Program-made: the position numbers and the translations under genes
The notes under the pieces: model-generated
The model's input: only the letters and a program-made list of their open reading frames with translations
The model's database searches: none
Told to the model about the DNA's origin: nothing
Shown here: piece by piece, positions 5,413-13,980 of the stretch
Layout of the letters: each line of letters begins with the position of its first letter
Numbering within the stretch: the stretch's first letter is position 1
Source: Thermoleophilia bacterium
Lineage (GTDB): Bacteria > Actinomycetota > Thermoleophilia > Gaiellales > JAICJC01
Assembly: GCA_025928435.1 (NCBI GenBank)
Contig: JAICJM010000091.1
Coordinates: 1-14,535, forward strand
Direction of reading: 5' to 3'
DNA: 14,535 nucleotides

Positions 5413-6450
5413 TCAGTCCTCGTAGATCTCGGCCACCCACTCCGAGAGGGTGTGGGCGGCCGCGCGCACCGAGCGGATGGCGACCGCGTAGTCCATGCGC
5501 ATCGGCCCGATCAGCGACACGGTGCCGAGGTTGCGGGTCGCGAGGCCATAGTTGGCGGCGACCATCGCCAGGCCGCGCATGTACGGCACCGTGTGGTCGG
5601 AGCCGATCCGCAGGTACGGCCGCGGCGACTCGAGCGCCTCGCGCAGCATCTCGAGCATGCCCATGCGGCTCTCGAGCACCCGCACGAGGTCGTTGATCTC
5701 GGCCAGGTCGGCCACGCGCATCTCGTCCAGCAGCCGGGCGGCGCCGCCGACGTAGAGGCCCTGCTCCCCCGTCCCGACGAGCTCGCTGAACGCCGGCCGC
5801 AGCGTCGCCAGGAACGCCGCCTCGCGCGCCGAGAGCCCGGGCTCGTCCAGCCGGTTCTGGAGCATCCGCCCGCCCAGGCGCACGCCCGCCAGCTGCTCGT
5901 TGAGGAACGCGCGCGCCCACTCGGCCAGCTTCGGGTCGACGGACGACTCGAACGGGAAGATCTTCTTCGTCACGCCCCCGGTCGACGTGATGACAACGAC
6001 CATCACCACCTGGGGCTGGAGCAGCAGCACCTCGATGTGGCGGATCTCGGTCGTCTCGAGCGGGGGTGCCGTCACGAGCGCGACCAGCGACGTGACCTGG
6101 GAGAGCATCTCGGTCGTCGTGCGCAGGGCGGTGTCGACCTCGCTGCGGACGGTCGAGAGGTCGACCGGCAGCGGCTCGACGACGCCGGCCGGCTGTTCCA
6201 GCAGCTCCTCGGCATAGAGGCGGTAGCCGGCGTCGGTGGGAACACGGCCGGCCGAGGTGTGCGGATGGCCGAGCAGCCCCAGCGCCTCCAGCTCGGCCAG
6301 CTCGTAGCGGACGGTCGACGGCGAGGCCACGATCGCGCCCGACTCGACCAGCGCCTTCGAGCCGACGGGGTGGCCGCTCGAGATGTAGGAGTCGACGACC
6401 CGGGTCAGGATCAGCAGCTGACGCGGGGAGAGCGGCGGCCGCCCGTTCAT
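5413..6450 (-). CDS. hrcA: Heat-inducible transcription repressor HrcA
   Basis: Repressor of class I heat-shock genes that binds CIRCE operators and is activated by GroEL. 345 residues, the usual length. The N-terminal winged helix (about 5-75) reads LSPRQLLILTRVVDSYISSG, VGSKALVE and SPSTVRYELAELEALGLLGH. Next comes PHTSAGRVPTDAGYRLY, the hallmark of the family, then the GAF-like and dimerisation parts. Late landmarks are RPYLRIGSDH and SLIGPMRMDYAVAIRSVRAA. The ATG at 6450 overlaps the hemW stop (ATGA). It is last in the murJ-lepA-hemW-hrcA run. In many Gram-positive genomes hrcA is followed by grpE-dnaK-dnaJ or dnaJ; here other DNA intervenes. I see no CIRCE sequence in the window, so its targets are elsewhere or the operator is divergent. 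Confidence 0.95.
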   Translation of the reverse strand: MNGRPPLSPRQLLILTRVVDSYISSGHPVGSKALVESGAIVASPSTVRYELAELEALGLLGHPHTSAGRVPTDAGYRLYAEELLEQPAGVVEPLPVDLSTVRSEVDTALRTTTEMLSQVTSLVALVTAPPLETTEIRHIEVLLLQPQVVMVVVITSTGGVTKKIFPFESSVDPKLAEWARAFLNEQLAGVRLGGRMLQNRLDEPGLSAREAAFLATLRPAFSELVGTGEQGLYVGGAARLLDEMRVADLAEINDLVRVLESRMGMLEMLREALESPRPYLRIGSDHTVPYMRGLAMVAANYGLATRNLGTVSLIGPMRMDYAVAIRSVRAAAHTLSEWVAEIYED

Positions 6451-7519
6451 CGCAGCACGCTCGCGACCACGTCGTTGGCCAGGAACCGGCCGCGGTCGGT
6501 GAGCGCCATCGTCTCGCCCTCGCGGCGGACGAGCCCCGCGGCGGCCAGGCGGTCGCAGGCCGCGTCGTCGACGAGGGATGCGAGGCCGTTCAGGTGCAGC
6601 GGGCGGTCGAGCCGCAGGCCGAGCATCAGCCGCTCGAGCCCGCGCTCCGAGGCGGTCAGCTCCTCGACGTCGGCCGGCACCGGCGTTCCGGCGGCGAGCG
6701 ATTCGAGGTACGGGCGCAGGCGCGGCCTGTTGCGGCGCCGGACGAGGCCGAGGGTGGACACCGCCCCCACCCCCACGCCCAGATAGTCGTGTCCGAGCCA
6801 GTAGCCCAGGTTGTGGCGGCTCTCACGACCGGGGCGGCAGAAGTTGGCCGTCTCGTACCAGCGGTAGCCGGCGGCACGCAGCGCGGCCACGACGGTCTCG
6901 TAGTGATCCTCGAGCGCCTCCGCCTGCCGGGCCAGCTCGGCGCCGTGGTGGATGGCGAAGCGCGTCCCCGGCTTCGCCTCGAGCTCGTACCAGCTGATGT
7001 GCTCGGGCGCGTGCGCGAGCACGGCGTCGATGTCGGCCTGCAGGTCGTCCGGCGACTGGCCCGGAACCCCGAACATCAGGTCGAGGTTGAGGTTTTCATG
7101 CCCCTCGGCCCGGAGGATCTCGACCGCCCGCGCGACCGTCTCGGGCCGCGCCCGCCGCTCGAGTGTCTCGAGCAGGTCCGGCCGGAAGCTCTGGGCACCG
7201 AGCGAGATACGGGTGACCCCGCCCTGACGCAAAACCTGCGCCTTTTCGGGCGTGATCGTCTCGGGATTGCACTCGATCGTCACGTCATCCCCGGAAAGGT
7301 TTCCAAGGAGGCGTTCGAGCAGGTCGTCGGCCAGCAGCGACGGCGTGCCGCCGCCGATGTAGACCGTCTCCGCCGCGAGCGGGCCGTGCCGCTCGAGCTC
7401 GGCGAGCAGCGCGTCGACGTACGCGGCGTGAACGTCCTCGCGCCCGGTGACCGTGACGAAGTCGCAGTAGCCGCAGCGGTGCGCGCAGAACGGCACGTGC
7501 ACGTACAGGTGGCGGACGC

Positions 7520-7523
<4 letters not shown>
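6447..7523 (-). CDS. hemW: Radical-SAM haem chaperone HemW
   Basis: HemN-like protein now regarded as a haem-binding chaperone that delivers haem to membrane respiratory enzymes. 358 residues. The cluster motif is C13-AHR-C17-GY-C20-DF: a Phe stands where HemN has a fourth Cys, which marks HemW and argues against coproporphyrinogen dehydrogenase activity. GGGTP is at 57-61, and the haem-linked HNxxYW motif is present as HNLGYW at 237-242. A C-terminal HemN-type domain with [11 protein letters not shown] follows. The GTG at 7523 is chosen because it overlaps the lepA stop (GTGA) and begins the conserved [11 protein letters not shown] segment; the longer upstream open frame is a lepA shadow. 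It also overlaps hrcA by 4 bases. Many databases label it oxygen-independent coproporphyrinogen III oxidase. Confidence 0.94.
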
Positions 7524-9331
<1,808 letters not shown>

Positions 9332-9352
9332 CCTTGTAGCGTACTTTGCGGC

Positions 9353-10909
9353 CTAGGCGGGTCTCCCGCGCATCCTGTCGGCGAGCGAGGCCAGCACCTC
9401 CATGTCGGAGAGCTGGAGGATGCGGCCCGCGGCCAGGTAGGCGCCGCCGCCGGCCGCGAGCGCAAGCCCCACCGACACGACCTGCGCGGGCAGCGAGCGG
9501 CCGAGGAGCTCGTCGAGGGGCCACCAGATGCCGAACGACGCGGCGGCGCAGTAGACGGTCGCGACCACGATCCGGATGCCCTCGCCCACGACCTCGGTCA
9601 TGTGCAGGTAGCCGATCCGGCGGCGCAGGAGCACGAGCAGCACGCCCGCGTTCCAGCTCGTGACGATGGCCGTCGAGAGCGCGATGCCCGCGGCCCCGAG
9701 CGGCTTGTACAGCGCCAGGTCGAGGATCGCGTTCAGGAACAGGTTCGCGAAGGCGACCCGGGTCGGCACCTGCGGCAGCTGGAGGGCGAAGAACGCCCGC
9801 GTCAGCAGGAGCGCGAGCCCGTTTCCGATCAGGCCGAGCGAGAAGGCGATCAGCGTCGTCGCGACGTGGTGGGTGTCGGTCGAGGTGAAGTTCGAGCGCT
9901 GGAAGAGCACGCGCGTGATCGGCTCGGCGAGGACGATCGAGACCGCGGCGGCGGGCAGGAGCAGGAACACGATCGTGCGCGCGCCGGCGGCGAACGTGGC
10001 CGCGAACCCGTCCAGGTCGCCACGGGCGGCGAGGCGCGAGATGCGCGGGAAGAGGACGGCGGACACCGCGACCGAGAACAGCCCCTGCGGCAGCATGAAC
10101 ATGCGAAAGGCGTAGTTCAGATACGCGTCGGCGTGGCCGCCGGGGACGAGCGTGGCGATCGACAGGTCGAGCGTGAGGTTGAAGTTGATCAGGCCGAGGC
10201 CGATCGTGACCGGCACCATCAGCCGCAGCACCCGGATGACGTTCGGGTTCTGCCACGCCAGGCTGAAGATCAGCCCCTGGCCGTGCCCGCGCAGGAGCGG
10301 AAGCGGGATCAGGAACTGGACGATTGTCGCCACCAGAACGCCAATTGCGTAGGCGTGGGCGCTGTGCGGGGAGAGCACGAGCGCCAGGATGATGACCGCG
10401 TTCCACGCGATCGGCGCCATCGCCGGCACGCCGAAGATCTCGTACGAGTTCAGGATGCCGGTGACGACGCCGGTCATCCCCAGGATCGCGACGATCGGGA
10501 ACATCCACCGCGAGAGCGAGACGACCAGGTCGGGGTCGATGTTCTGGTTGCCGGGGACGAAGATCGGCATCAGCCACGGCGCGATCAGGATGAAGAGCGC
10601 CGAGAGCGCCCCGAGCACGACCGCGGCCAGCCACAGGACGATGCTCGCCACCCGCCACGCCTCCGGCTCGCGGCCCTCCTCCCGCAGCTGCGCGAAGACG
10701 GGCACGAACGCCGCCGAGATCGCGCTGTCGGCGACCAGGCTGCGAACGAGGTTGGGGACGTTGAACGCGATCAGGAACGCGCCCAGCACGGGGCTCGAGC
10801 CGAAGAAGCTCGCAGCCACGATCTCGCGGACGACGCCCGCCACGCGCGACACCGCGGTCGCCGCCCCGAACACGGCCGTCGAAGCGGCGAGACGCCTCTG
10901 TTCGCTCAT
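9353..10909 (-). CDS. murJ: Lipid II flippase MurJ (MviN family)
   Basis: Inner-membrane MOP-superfamily flippase that moves lipid II outward for peptidoglycan synthesis. 518 residues with many hydrophobic segments, consistent with the usual 14 helices. The N-terminus carries the family signature: TAVSRVAGVVREIVAASFFG followed by AFNVPNLVRSLVADSAISAAFVPVF, including the conserved Ser-Arg and Asn-x-x-Arg positions of the central cavity. Later landmarks are FRMFMLPQGLFSVAVSAVLFPRIS and LLLTRAFFALQ. The ATG at 10909 is used; the ribosome site is weak. It is divergent from rpsT with 84 bases between starts and is the first gene of the murJ-lepA-hemW-hrcA run. Several MurJ-like paralogues are usual in actinobacteria, so this may not be the only flippase. 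Confidence 0.93.
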   Translation of the reverse strand: MSEQRRLAASTAVFGAATAVSRVAGVVREIVAASFFGSSPVLGAFLIAFNVPNLVRSLVADSAISAAFVPVFAQLREEGREPEAWRVASIVLWLAAVVLGALSALFILIAPWLMPIFVPGNQNIDPDLVVSLSRWMFPIVAILGMTGVVTGILNSYEIFGVPAMAPIAWNAVIILALVLSPHSAHAYAIGVLVATIVQFLIPLPLLRGHGQGLIFSLAWQNPNVIRVLRLMVPVTIGLGLINFNLTLDLSIATLVPGGHADAYLNYAFRMFMLPQGLFSVAVSAVLFPRISRLAARGDLDGFAATFAAGARTIVFLLLPAAAVSIVLAEPITRVLFQRSNFTSTDTHHVATTLIAFSLGLIGNGLALLLTRAFFALQLPQVPTRVAFANLFLNAILDLALYKPLGAAGIALSTAIVTSWNAGVLLVLLRRRIGYLHMTEVVGEGIRIVVATVYCAAASFGIWWPLDELLGRSLPAQVVSVGLALAAGGGAYLAAGRILQLSDMEVLASLADRMRGRPA

Positions 10910-10936
10910 CGGCGCGAGAGTTTATCGACCCGCTGC

Positions 10937-10942
10937 TATGCT
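10937..10942 (+). promoter_or_regulatory. Probable -10 box of the rpsT promoter
   Basis: TATGCT lies 51 bases before the rpsT start, with an expected transcript start near 10949. I cannot identify a good -35 box 16-18 bases upstream, so confidence is limited. The divergent murJ promoter must lie in the same 84-base gap; GATAAA on the minus strand (10921-10926) is a weak candidate for its -10. Confidence 0.4.
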
Positions 10943-10948
10943 CCCCCA

Positions 10949-10966
10949 GCCCGCCGGAAGGCGGGC
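10949..10966 (+). promoter_or_regulatory. rpsT leader hairpin with GNRA-type tetraloop
   Basis: GCCCGCC (10949-10955) and GGCGGGC (10960-10966) pair perfectly around the loop GGAA, a GNRA tetraloop. If the -10 box is right, the stem sits at the very 5' end of the rpsT mRNA. There it could stabilise the transcript or take part in S20 autoregulation; that role is inferred. Confidence 0.5.
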
Positions 10967-10993
10967 GTTCGCGTGTCAATCCGAAGGGAACCG

Positions 10994-11266
10994 GTGGCCA
11001 ACTCGAAGCAGCAAGCCAAGCGAGTACGAACGGCGGCGCGTCAGCGGCTCGAGAACCTGCGCTACCGCACGCAGATCAAGACGCTCTTCCGGCGGCTGTC
11101 GGAGGCCGTCGAGGCAGGCGACTCGGAGCAGGTCGACGCCGCTCACCGGCGGCTCGTCGCTCTCGTCGACCGCGCCGCCGCCCGGCGCGCGATCCACCGC
11201 AACGCGGCCGCCCGGCGCAAGGCGCGCGCCTCCCGGATCGTCAGCCGGCAGAACGTCTCCGCGTAA
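10994..11266 (+). CDS. rpsT: 30S ribosomal protein S20 (bS20)
   Basis: Primary 16S rRNA-binding protein of the small subunit, 90 residues, very rich in Arg, Lys and Ala. ANSKQQAKRVRTAARQRLEN at the N-terminus and AIHRNAAARRKARASRI near the end are typical S20. The start is GTG at 10994 with AAGGG five bases upstream; the very long open frame reaching left over murJ and lepA is a shadow in antisense. It is transcribed alone, divergent from murJ and convergent with the membrane protein gene, whose last 26 bases overlap its own. holA, rpsT and lepA are commonly neighbours in bacteria, which supports the assignment. Confidence 0.96.
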   Translation: MANSKQQAKRVRTAARQRLENLRYRTQIKTLFRRLSEAVEAGDSEQVDAAHRRLVALVDRAAARRAIHRNAAARRKARASRIVSRQNVSA

Positions 11267-11903
11267 CCAGGCCGAGCAGGATCAGCGTCACCCCTGCCGC
11301 CTGGGCGAGCGCGAAGAGCGTGTAGCTGCCGAGCCGCGTGGCGCTCGAGGCGAGCGCGATCACGCCGACGCCGGCCGCGACGAGCAGCGGGCGGGGATCG
11401 CGCCTGCGCCGCGCCGAGAGGATCGACCCCGCCAGGAGAACGACCGTGCCGGCCGAGTTGAGCGCGATCGCCATCACCGCGGGCCATGTCCCCTTGATCG
11501 CGCCGTTCGGCGGCGTCGCCCCGGCCCGGTGCAGCTCGCCGGCGTCGACGCGCGCCGCCAGCACCGCCGCCGTGGCCGCGAACGTGAGGAAGAGCATCGT
11601 CGCCGCCGTCAGCCGCGTGACGGTGCGGCCCGGCAGCACGAGCAGCATCTCCCCCACCGCCAGGTAGGCGACCACGAGCACGCCGCCGGTCAGGTAGTAG
11701 ATCCGGTACGGCACGTCCGACCAGCCGCGGGCGGCGCCGTCCAGGAGGGCCATGGTCGCGGCCGTGAAGAGCGCGAAGCCGATCGTCCACGCGATCAGCG
11801 GCGCCCGCCGCGGGCCGGCCCGGCGCAGACGGGTCACGACGACCACGGTGCAGGCCGCCGCGACGACGGCCGCGACCGCGGCCGCGAGCGTCTGCCCGCT
11901 CAT
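11241..11903 (-). CDS. Hypothetical seven-helix membrane protein
   Basis: 220 residues with about seven hydrophobic segments, starting with LAAAVAAVVAAACTVVVVT (about 5-23) and ending in a short basic tail, TRRRSAG. Between helices there are Arg-rich turns (RLRRAGPRR, SARRRRDPR), suggesting cytoplasmic loops, and a polar stretch GELHRAGATPPNGAIKGTW that is probably external. YRIYYLTGGVLVVAYLAVGE is the most distinctive segment. I do not recognise a family and assign no function. The ATG overlaps the holA stop (ATGA), so it is probably co-translated with holA. Its 3' end runs 26 bases into the 3' end of rpsT on the other strand. Confidence 0.8.
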   Translation of the reverse strand: MSGQTLAAAVAAVVAAACTVVVVTRLRRAGPRRAPLIAWTIGFALFTAATMALLDGAARGWSDVPYRIYYLTGGVLVVAYLAVGEMLLVLPGRTVTRLTAATMLFLTFAATAAVLAARVDAGELHRAGATPPNGAIKGTWPAVMAIALNSAGTVVLLAGSILSARRRRDPRPLLVAAGVGVIALASSATRLGSYTLFALAQAAGVTLILLGLVTRRRSAG

Positions 11904-12862
11904 CCGGCGGTGATGTCGGCCAGCGCGAGCTCGAGCTCGAAGCGCGAGTCCACCCGGCTGCCGCCCTTCACCGCCAGGTCGAGCTCGGCCAGGCGCACGA
12001 TCGCGCGCCCGAGCTCGGCGGGCTCGAACCGCCGCGCCTGACCGACGAGCTTCTGGGCCGGGAACGGCTTCAGGCCCAGCTCGCGGGCGACGTCGGCCTG
12101 GGTCGCCCCGGCCTCGACCAGGACGGACGCCCGGTGCACTCGCCGCACGTGGGCGGCCAGCTGGGCGATCACCCGGCCGACGTCCTCGCGCCGCTCGACG
12201 TCCGCCGTCGCGAGCCCGATCACCGCCGCGGCATCCCTGCGCCCCCACGCGTCGGTGATGTCCCAGGGCTTGATGTCGATGCTCGGGATCACGAGCCGCT
12301 CGACGTCCTCGATCTCGGGCACCTGGCCGCCGCAGTAGGCGATCAGCTTGTCGGTCTCGAGCGCCAGGTCGCCGACGTCCTCGCCGACGAGCTCGACGAG
12401 GCGGCGCGCGACGGCGGGCGGGCACTGCGAGCGCGCCTCCGCGAACCGGCGCACGACCCAGTCGGCCGCCTGCTTGCGCTCCGGGGCGTCGAACAGGCGC
12501 ACCTCGCCGACCGCTTCGACCGCCTGCACGAGCGCATGCTTCGGGCCGAAGCCGGCGCCGCCGAAGAGGCCGAGGGTCGTGTCGGGCGCCGGCGCCCCCA
12601 GGTAGTCGGCGATGGCCGCGACGGCGTCGGCGTCGAGCTCCTCGGCGTTGCGCACGAGCACGAGACGGCGCCCGGGGAAGAGGCCCAGCGCGTTGCACGA
12701 CGCGACGACGTCGATCGACTCGTCGCCGCCCGGCGAGAGCTGCTCGATCGACTCCGGGTCGAACCGGGCGCGCAGCCGCGAGATGGCCGCGTCGACCTTG
12801 GGCCAGTCGGTGCCGGCGATCAGATAGGCCGGCTTCATCTCGGCCGGGGCGTTCGCGCTCAC
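11900..12862 (-). CDS. holA: DNA polymerase III delta subunit (HolA)
   Basis: Clamp-loader subunit that opens the beta sliding clamp during replication; 320 residues. The N-terminal part has AYLIAGTDWPKVDAAISRL, equivalent to the family's opening 'YLl.G.d' strand and helix. Then come NALGLFPGRRLVLVRNAEEL (the clamp-interaction region) and ERKQAADWVVRRFAEA. Domain III contains ELVGEDVGDLALETDKLIAY and PWDITDAWGRRDAAA, typical of HolA. The C-terminus has FELELALADITAG in place of the usual 'le.lll.l'. Weak sequence conservation is normal for this family. The start is taken as GTG at 12862, nine bases after the Rrf2 stop; ATG at 12838 (MKPAYLIAG) is an alternative. The stop overlaps the membrane protein start. 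Confidence 0.9.
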   Translation of the reverse strand: MSANAPAEMKPAYLIAGTDWPKVDAAISRLRARFDPESIEQLSPGGDESIDVVASCNALGLFPGRRLVLVRNAEELDADAVAAIADYLGAPAPDTTLGLFGGAGFGPKHALVQAVEAVGEVRLFDAPERKQAADWVVRRFAEARSQCPPAVARRLVELVGEDVGDLALETDKLIAYCGGQVPEIEDVERLVIPSIDIKPWDITDAWGRRDAAAVIGLATADVERREDVGRVIAQLAAHVRRVHRASVLVEAGATQADVARELGLKPFPAQKLVGQARRFEPAELGRAIVRLAELDLAVKGGSRVDSRFELELALADITAG

Positions 12863-12871
12863 CCTCGGCCC

Positions 12872-13351
12872 CTAGCGGTGGTTCGGCCGCGTCCGGGCCG
12901 GCGCCGGCGTGCGCAGCGCCCGGCGGTCGCCCTGCTCGGACAGCACCCGCGACCGCTCGACGAGATCGGCGAACGTGGTCGTCTCGAGCACCGATCGCAA
13001 CATCCCGCGCGCCTCGAGCCACACCCCCGGGAGCGCCTCCGCGCCGGGCGGGTAGGTCACCTCGTCGGGGCGGACGCCGGCGACGGCGGCGATGGGCCCG
13101 TCGACGATCCGGATCACCTCGGCGAGCGAGATCTGGCTCGCGGGGACGGCGAGGCGGTAGCCGCCCTCCGGCCCCCGCTGAGACGCGACGACGCCGGCGT
13201 GCTTGAGCTCGCCGAGGATGTTCTCGACGAACTTCAGCGGCAGGTCCTGGGCCCTGGCGACGAGCTCGCCCTTCAGCGAGCCCTCGCCCTCGTGGCTCGC
13301 CAGCACCAGGACGGCCCGGACGGCGTAGTCGGCTTTCGCGGAGAGCTTCAT
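12872..13351 (-). CDS. Rrf2-family transcriptional regulator without cluster cysteines
   Basis: 159 residues. The winged helix (about 1-80) reads MKLSAKADYAVRAVLVLASH, LPLKFVENILGELKHAGVV and the wing RGPEGGYRLA, followed by ISLAEVIRIVDGPIA, all typical of Rrf2 proteins. IscR, NsrR and RsrR ligate an Fe-S cluster through cysteines near residues 90-110; this protein has no cysteine at all, so it should not carry a cysteine-ligated cluster. The target and signal are unknown. The ATG at 13351 is preferred over a longer frame because GGAGG lies just upstream. It is divergent from the CheW gene and is followed closely by holA. Confidence 0.88.
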   Translation of the reverse strand: MKLSAKADYAVRAVLVLASHEGEGSLKGELVARAQDLPLKFVENILGELKHAGVVASQRGPEGGYRLAVPASQISLAEVIRIVDGPIAAVAGVRPDEVTYPPGAEALPGVWLEARGMLRSVLETTTFADLVERSRVLSEQGDRRALRTPAPARTRPNHR

Positions 13352-13394
13352 CGCCCTCCATTGTCGCACGAACGGCGCCGTGCCCACCCGGGGA

Positions 13395-13400
13395 TATCAT
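13395..13400 (+). promoter_or_regulatory. Possible -10 box for the CheW gene (leaderless start)
   Basis: TATCAT ends seven bases before the ATG at 13408. If used, transcription would begin at or next to the start codon, giving a leaderless mRNA, which is common in actinobacteria. No convincing -35 box is present, and an AGGG directly before the ATG offers an alternative explanation. Confidence 0.3.
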
Positions 13401-13407
13401 CGCAGGG

Positions 13408-13920
13408 ATGGACGAGCCAGGGCAGCGGGCCGGCCTGCGGCGTCTCATCGCGGCGTGGGCCAGCGACGTCCATCCGGACGCGCCCGAGGACGCGGGTGAG
13501 CAGGAGCGGCCACAGCTCGACGGACGACTGCTGCGGTGCGAGATCGGCGGCGGGGAGTTCGCGTTCCCGCTCGCCGCGGTCACCGAGGTCGTCCCCTACA
13601 CGCCGCCGCGGCGGCTGCCGGGACAGCCGGCCGAGGCCGGCGTGACGATGCTGCGCGGCCGGCCGCTGCCCACGCTCGACGCGGCCGCCCGGATGGGGAT
13701 CGCCGGCGCGGAGGCGGCCGGGAGGATGGTGGTGCTCGCGACGCGGGCCGGGCCGTGCGCGGCAATCGTCGCCGACACCGGCGACATCGTCGAGGTCGGG
13801 GCGGAGCGGCTCTCGCCGCCCCCCGGAGGCGCGGGCGCCTCGCCCTACGTCGTCGCGCTCGTCGAGATCGGAGGTGAGCTGGTCGCCGTGCTCGATCCCG
13901 AGCGGCTCTGCCAGGGTTGA
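13408..13920 (+). CDS. CheW-domain protein
   Basis: 170 residues: a polar N-terminal extension (1-38), then a CheW/SH3-like domain (about 39-165). Family features are LLRCEIGGGEFAFPLAAVTEVV, a Pro-rich link (PPRRLPGQPAEAG), MLRGRPLPTLDAAARMG in the place of the usual 'lRG.viPv.dL...lg', MVVLATRAGPCAAIVADTGDIVEV and a final LVEIGGELVAVLDPERL. CheW couples chemoreceptors to the CheA kinase; stand-alone CheW domains also serve other CheA-like pathways. No chemotaxis or flagellar gene is visible in the window. The ATG at 13408 is 57 bases from the divergent Rrf2 start. Confidence 0.85.
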   Translation: MDEPGQRAGLRRLIAAWASDVHPDAPEDAGEQERPQLDGRLLRCEIGGGEFAFPLAAVTEVVPYTPPRRLPGQPAEAGVTMLRGRPLPTLDAAARMGIAGAEAAGRMVVLATRAGPCAAIVADTGDIVEVGAERLSPPPGGAGASPYVVALVEIGGELVAVLDPERLCQG

Positions 13921-13946
13921 CGCCGGATCGGGGCGCTCGCCATACT
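13917..13946 (+). promoter_or_regulatory. Sigma70-type promoter for the secreted protein gene
   Basis: TTGACG (13917-13922), an 18-base spacer and CATACT (13941-13946) form a good promoter; the expected start is near 13953. The -35 box overlaps the stop codon of the CheW gene, so the downstream gene can be transcribed on its own. Confidence 0.55.
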
Positions 13947-13966
13947 GGCGGCCAGTCCCCGATCCG
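13924..13966. promoter_or_regulatory. Perfect inverted repeat flanking the -10 box
   Basis: CGGATCGGGG (13924-13933) and CCCCGATCCG (13957-13966) are exact inverse complements 23 bases apart. One arm is in the promoter spacer and the other just after the predicted start, so a bound repressor would block the -10 box. As RNA it could also act as a weak terminator for the CheW gene, though no T-run follows. Confidence 0.5.
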
Positions 13967-13980
13967 AGAGGTGGTGCACC

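Noticed and set aside
3032..6500. CIRCE operator near dnaJ or hrcA
   Set aside because: I looked for TTAGCACTC with its inverted partner upstream of both genes and found no match.
7293..7304. Small palindrome GGAAAGGTTTCC in hemW
   Set aside because: Short, inside a conserved coding region and without neighbours; chance is enough.
13352..13407. Full sigma70 promoter for the CheW gene
   Set aside because: TTGTCG at 13361 and TATCAT at 13395 are 28 bases apart, too far to work as a pair; only the -10 is kept, at low confidence.
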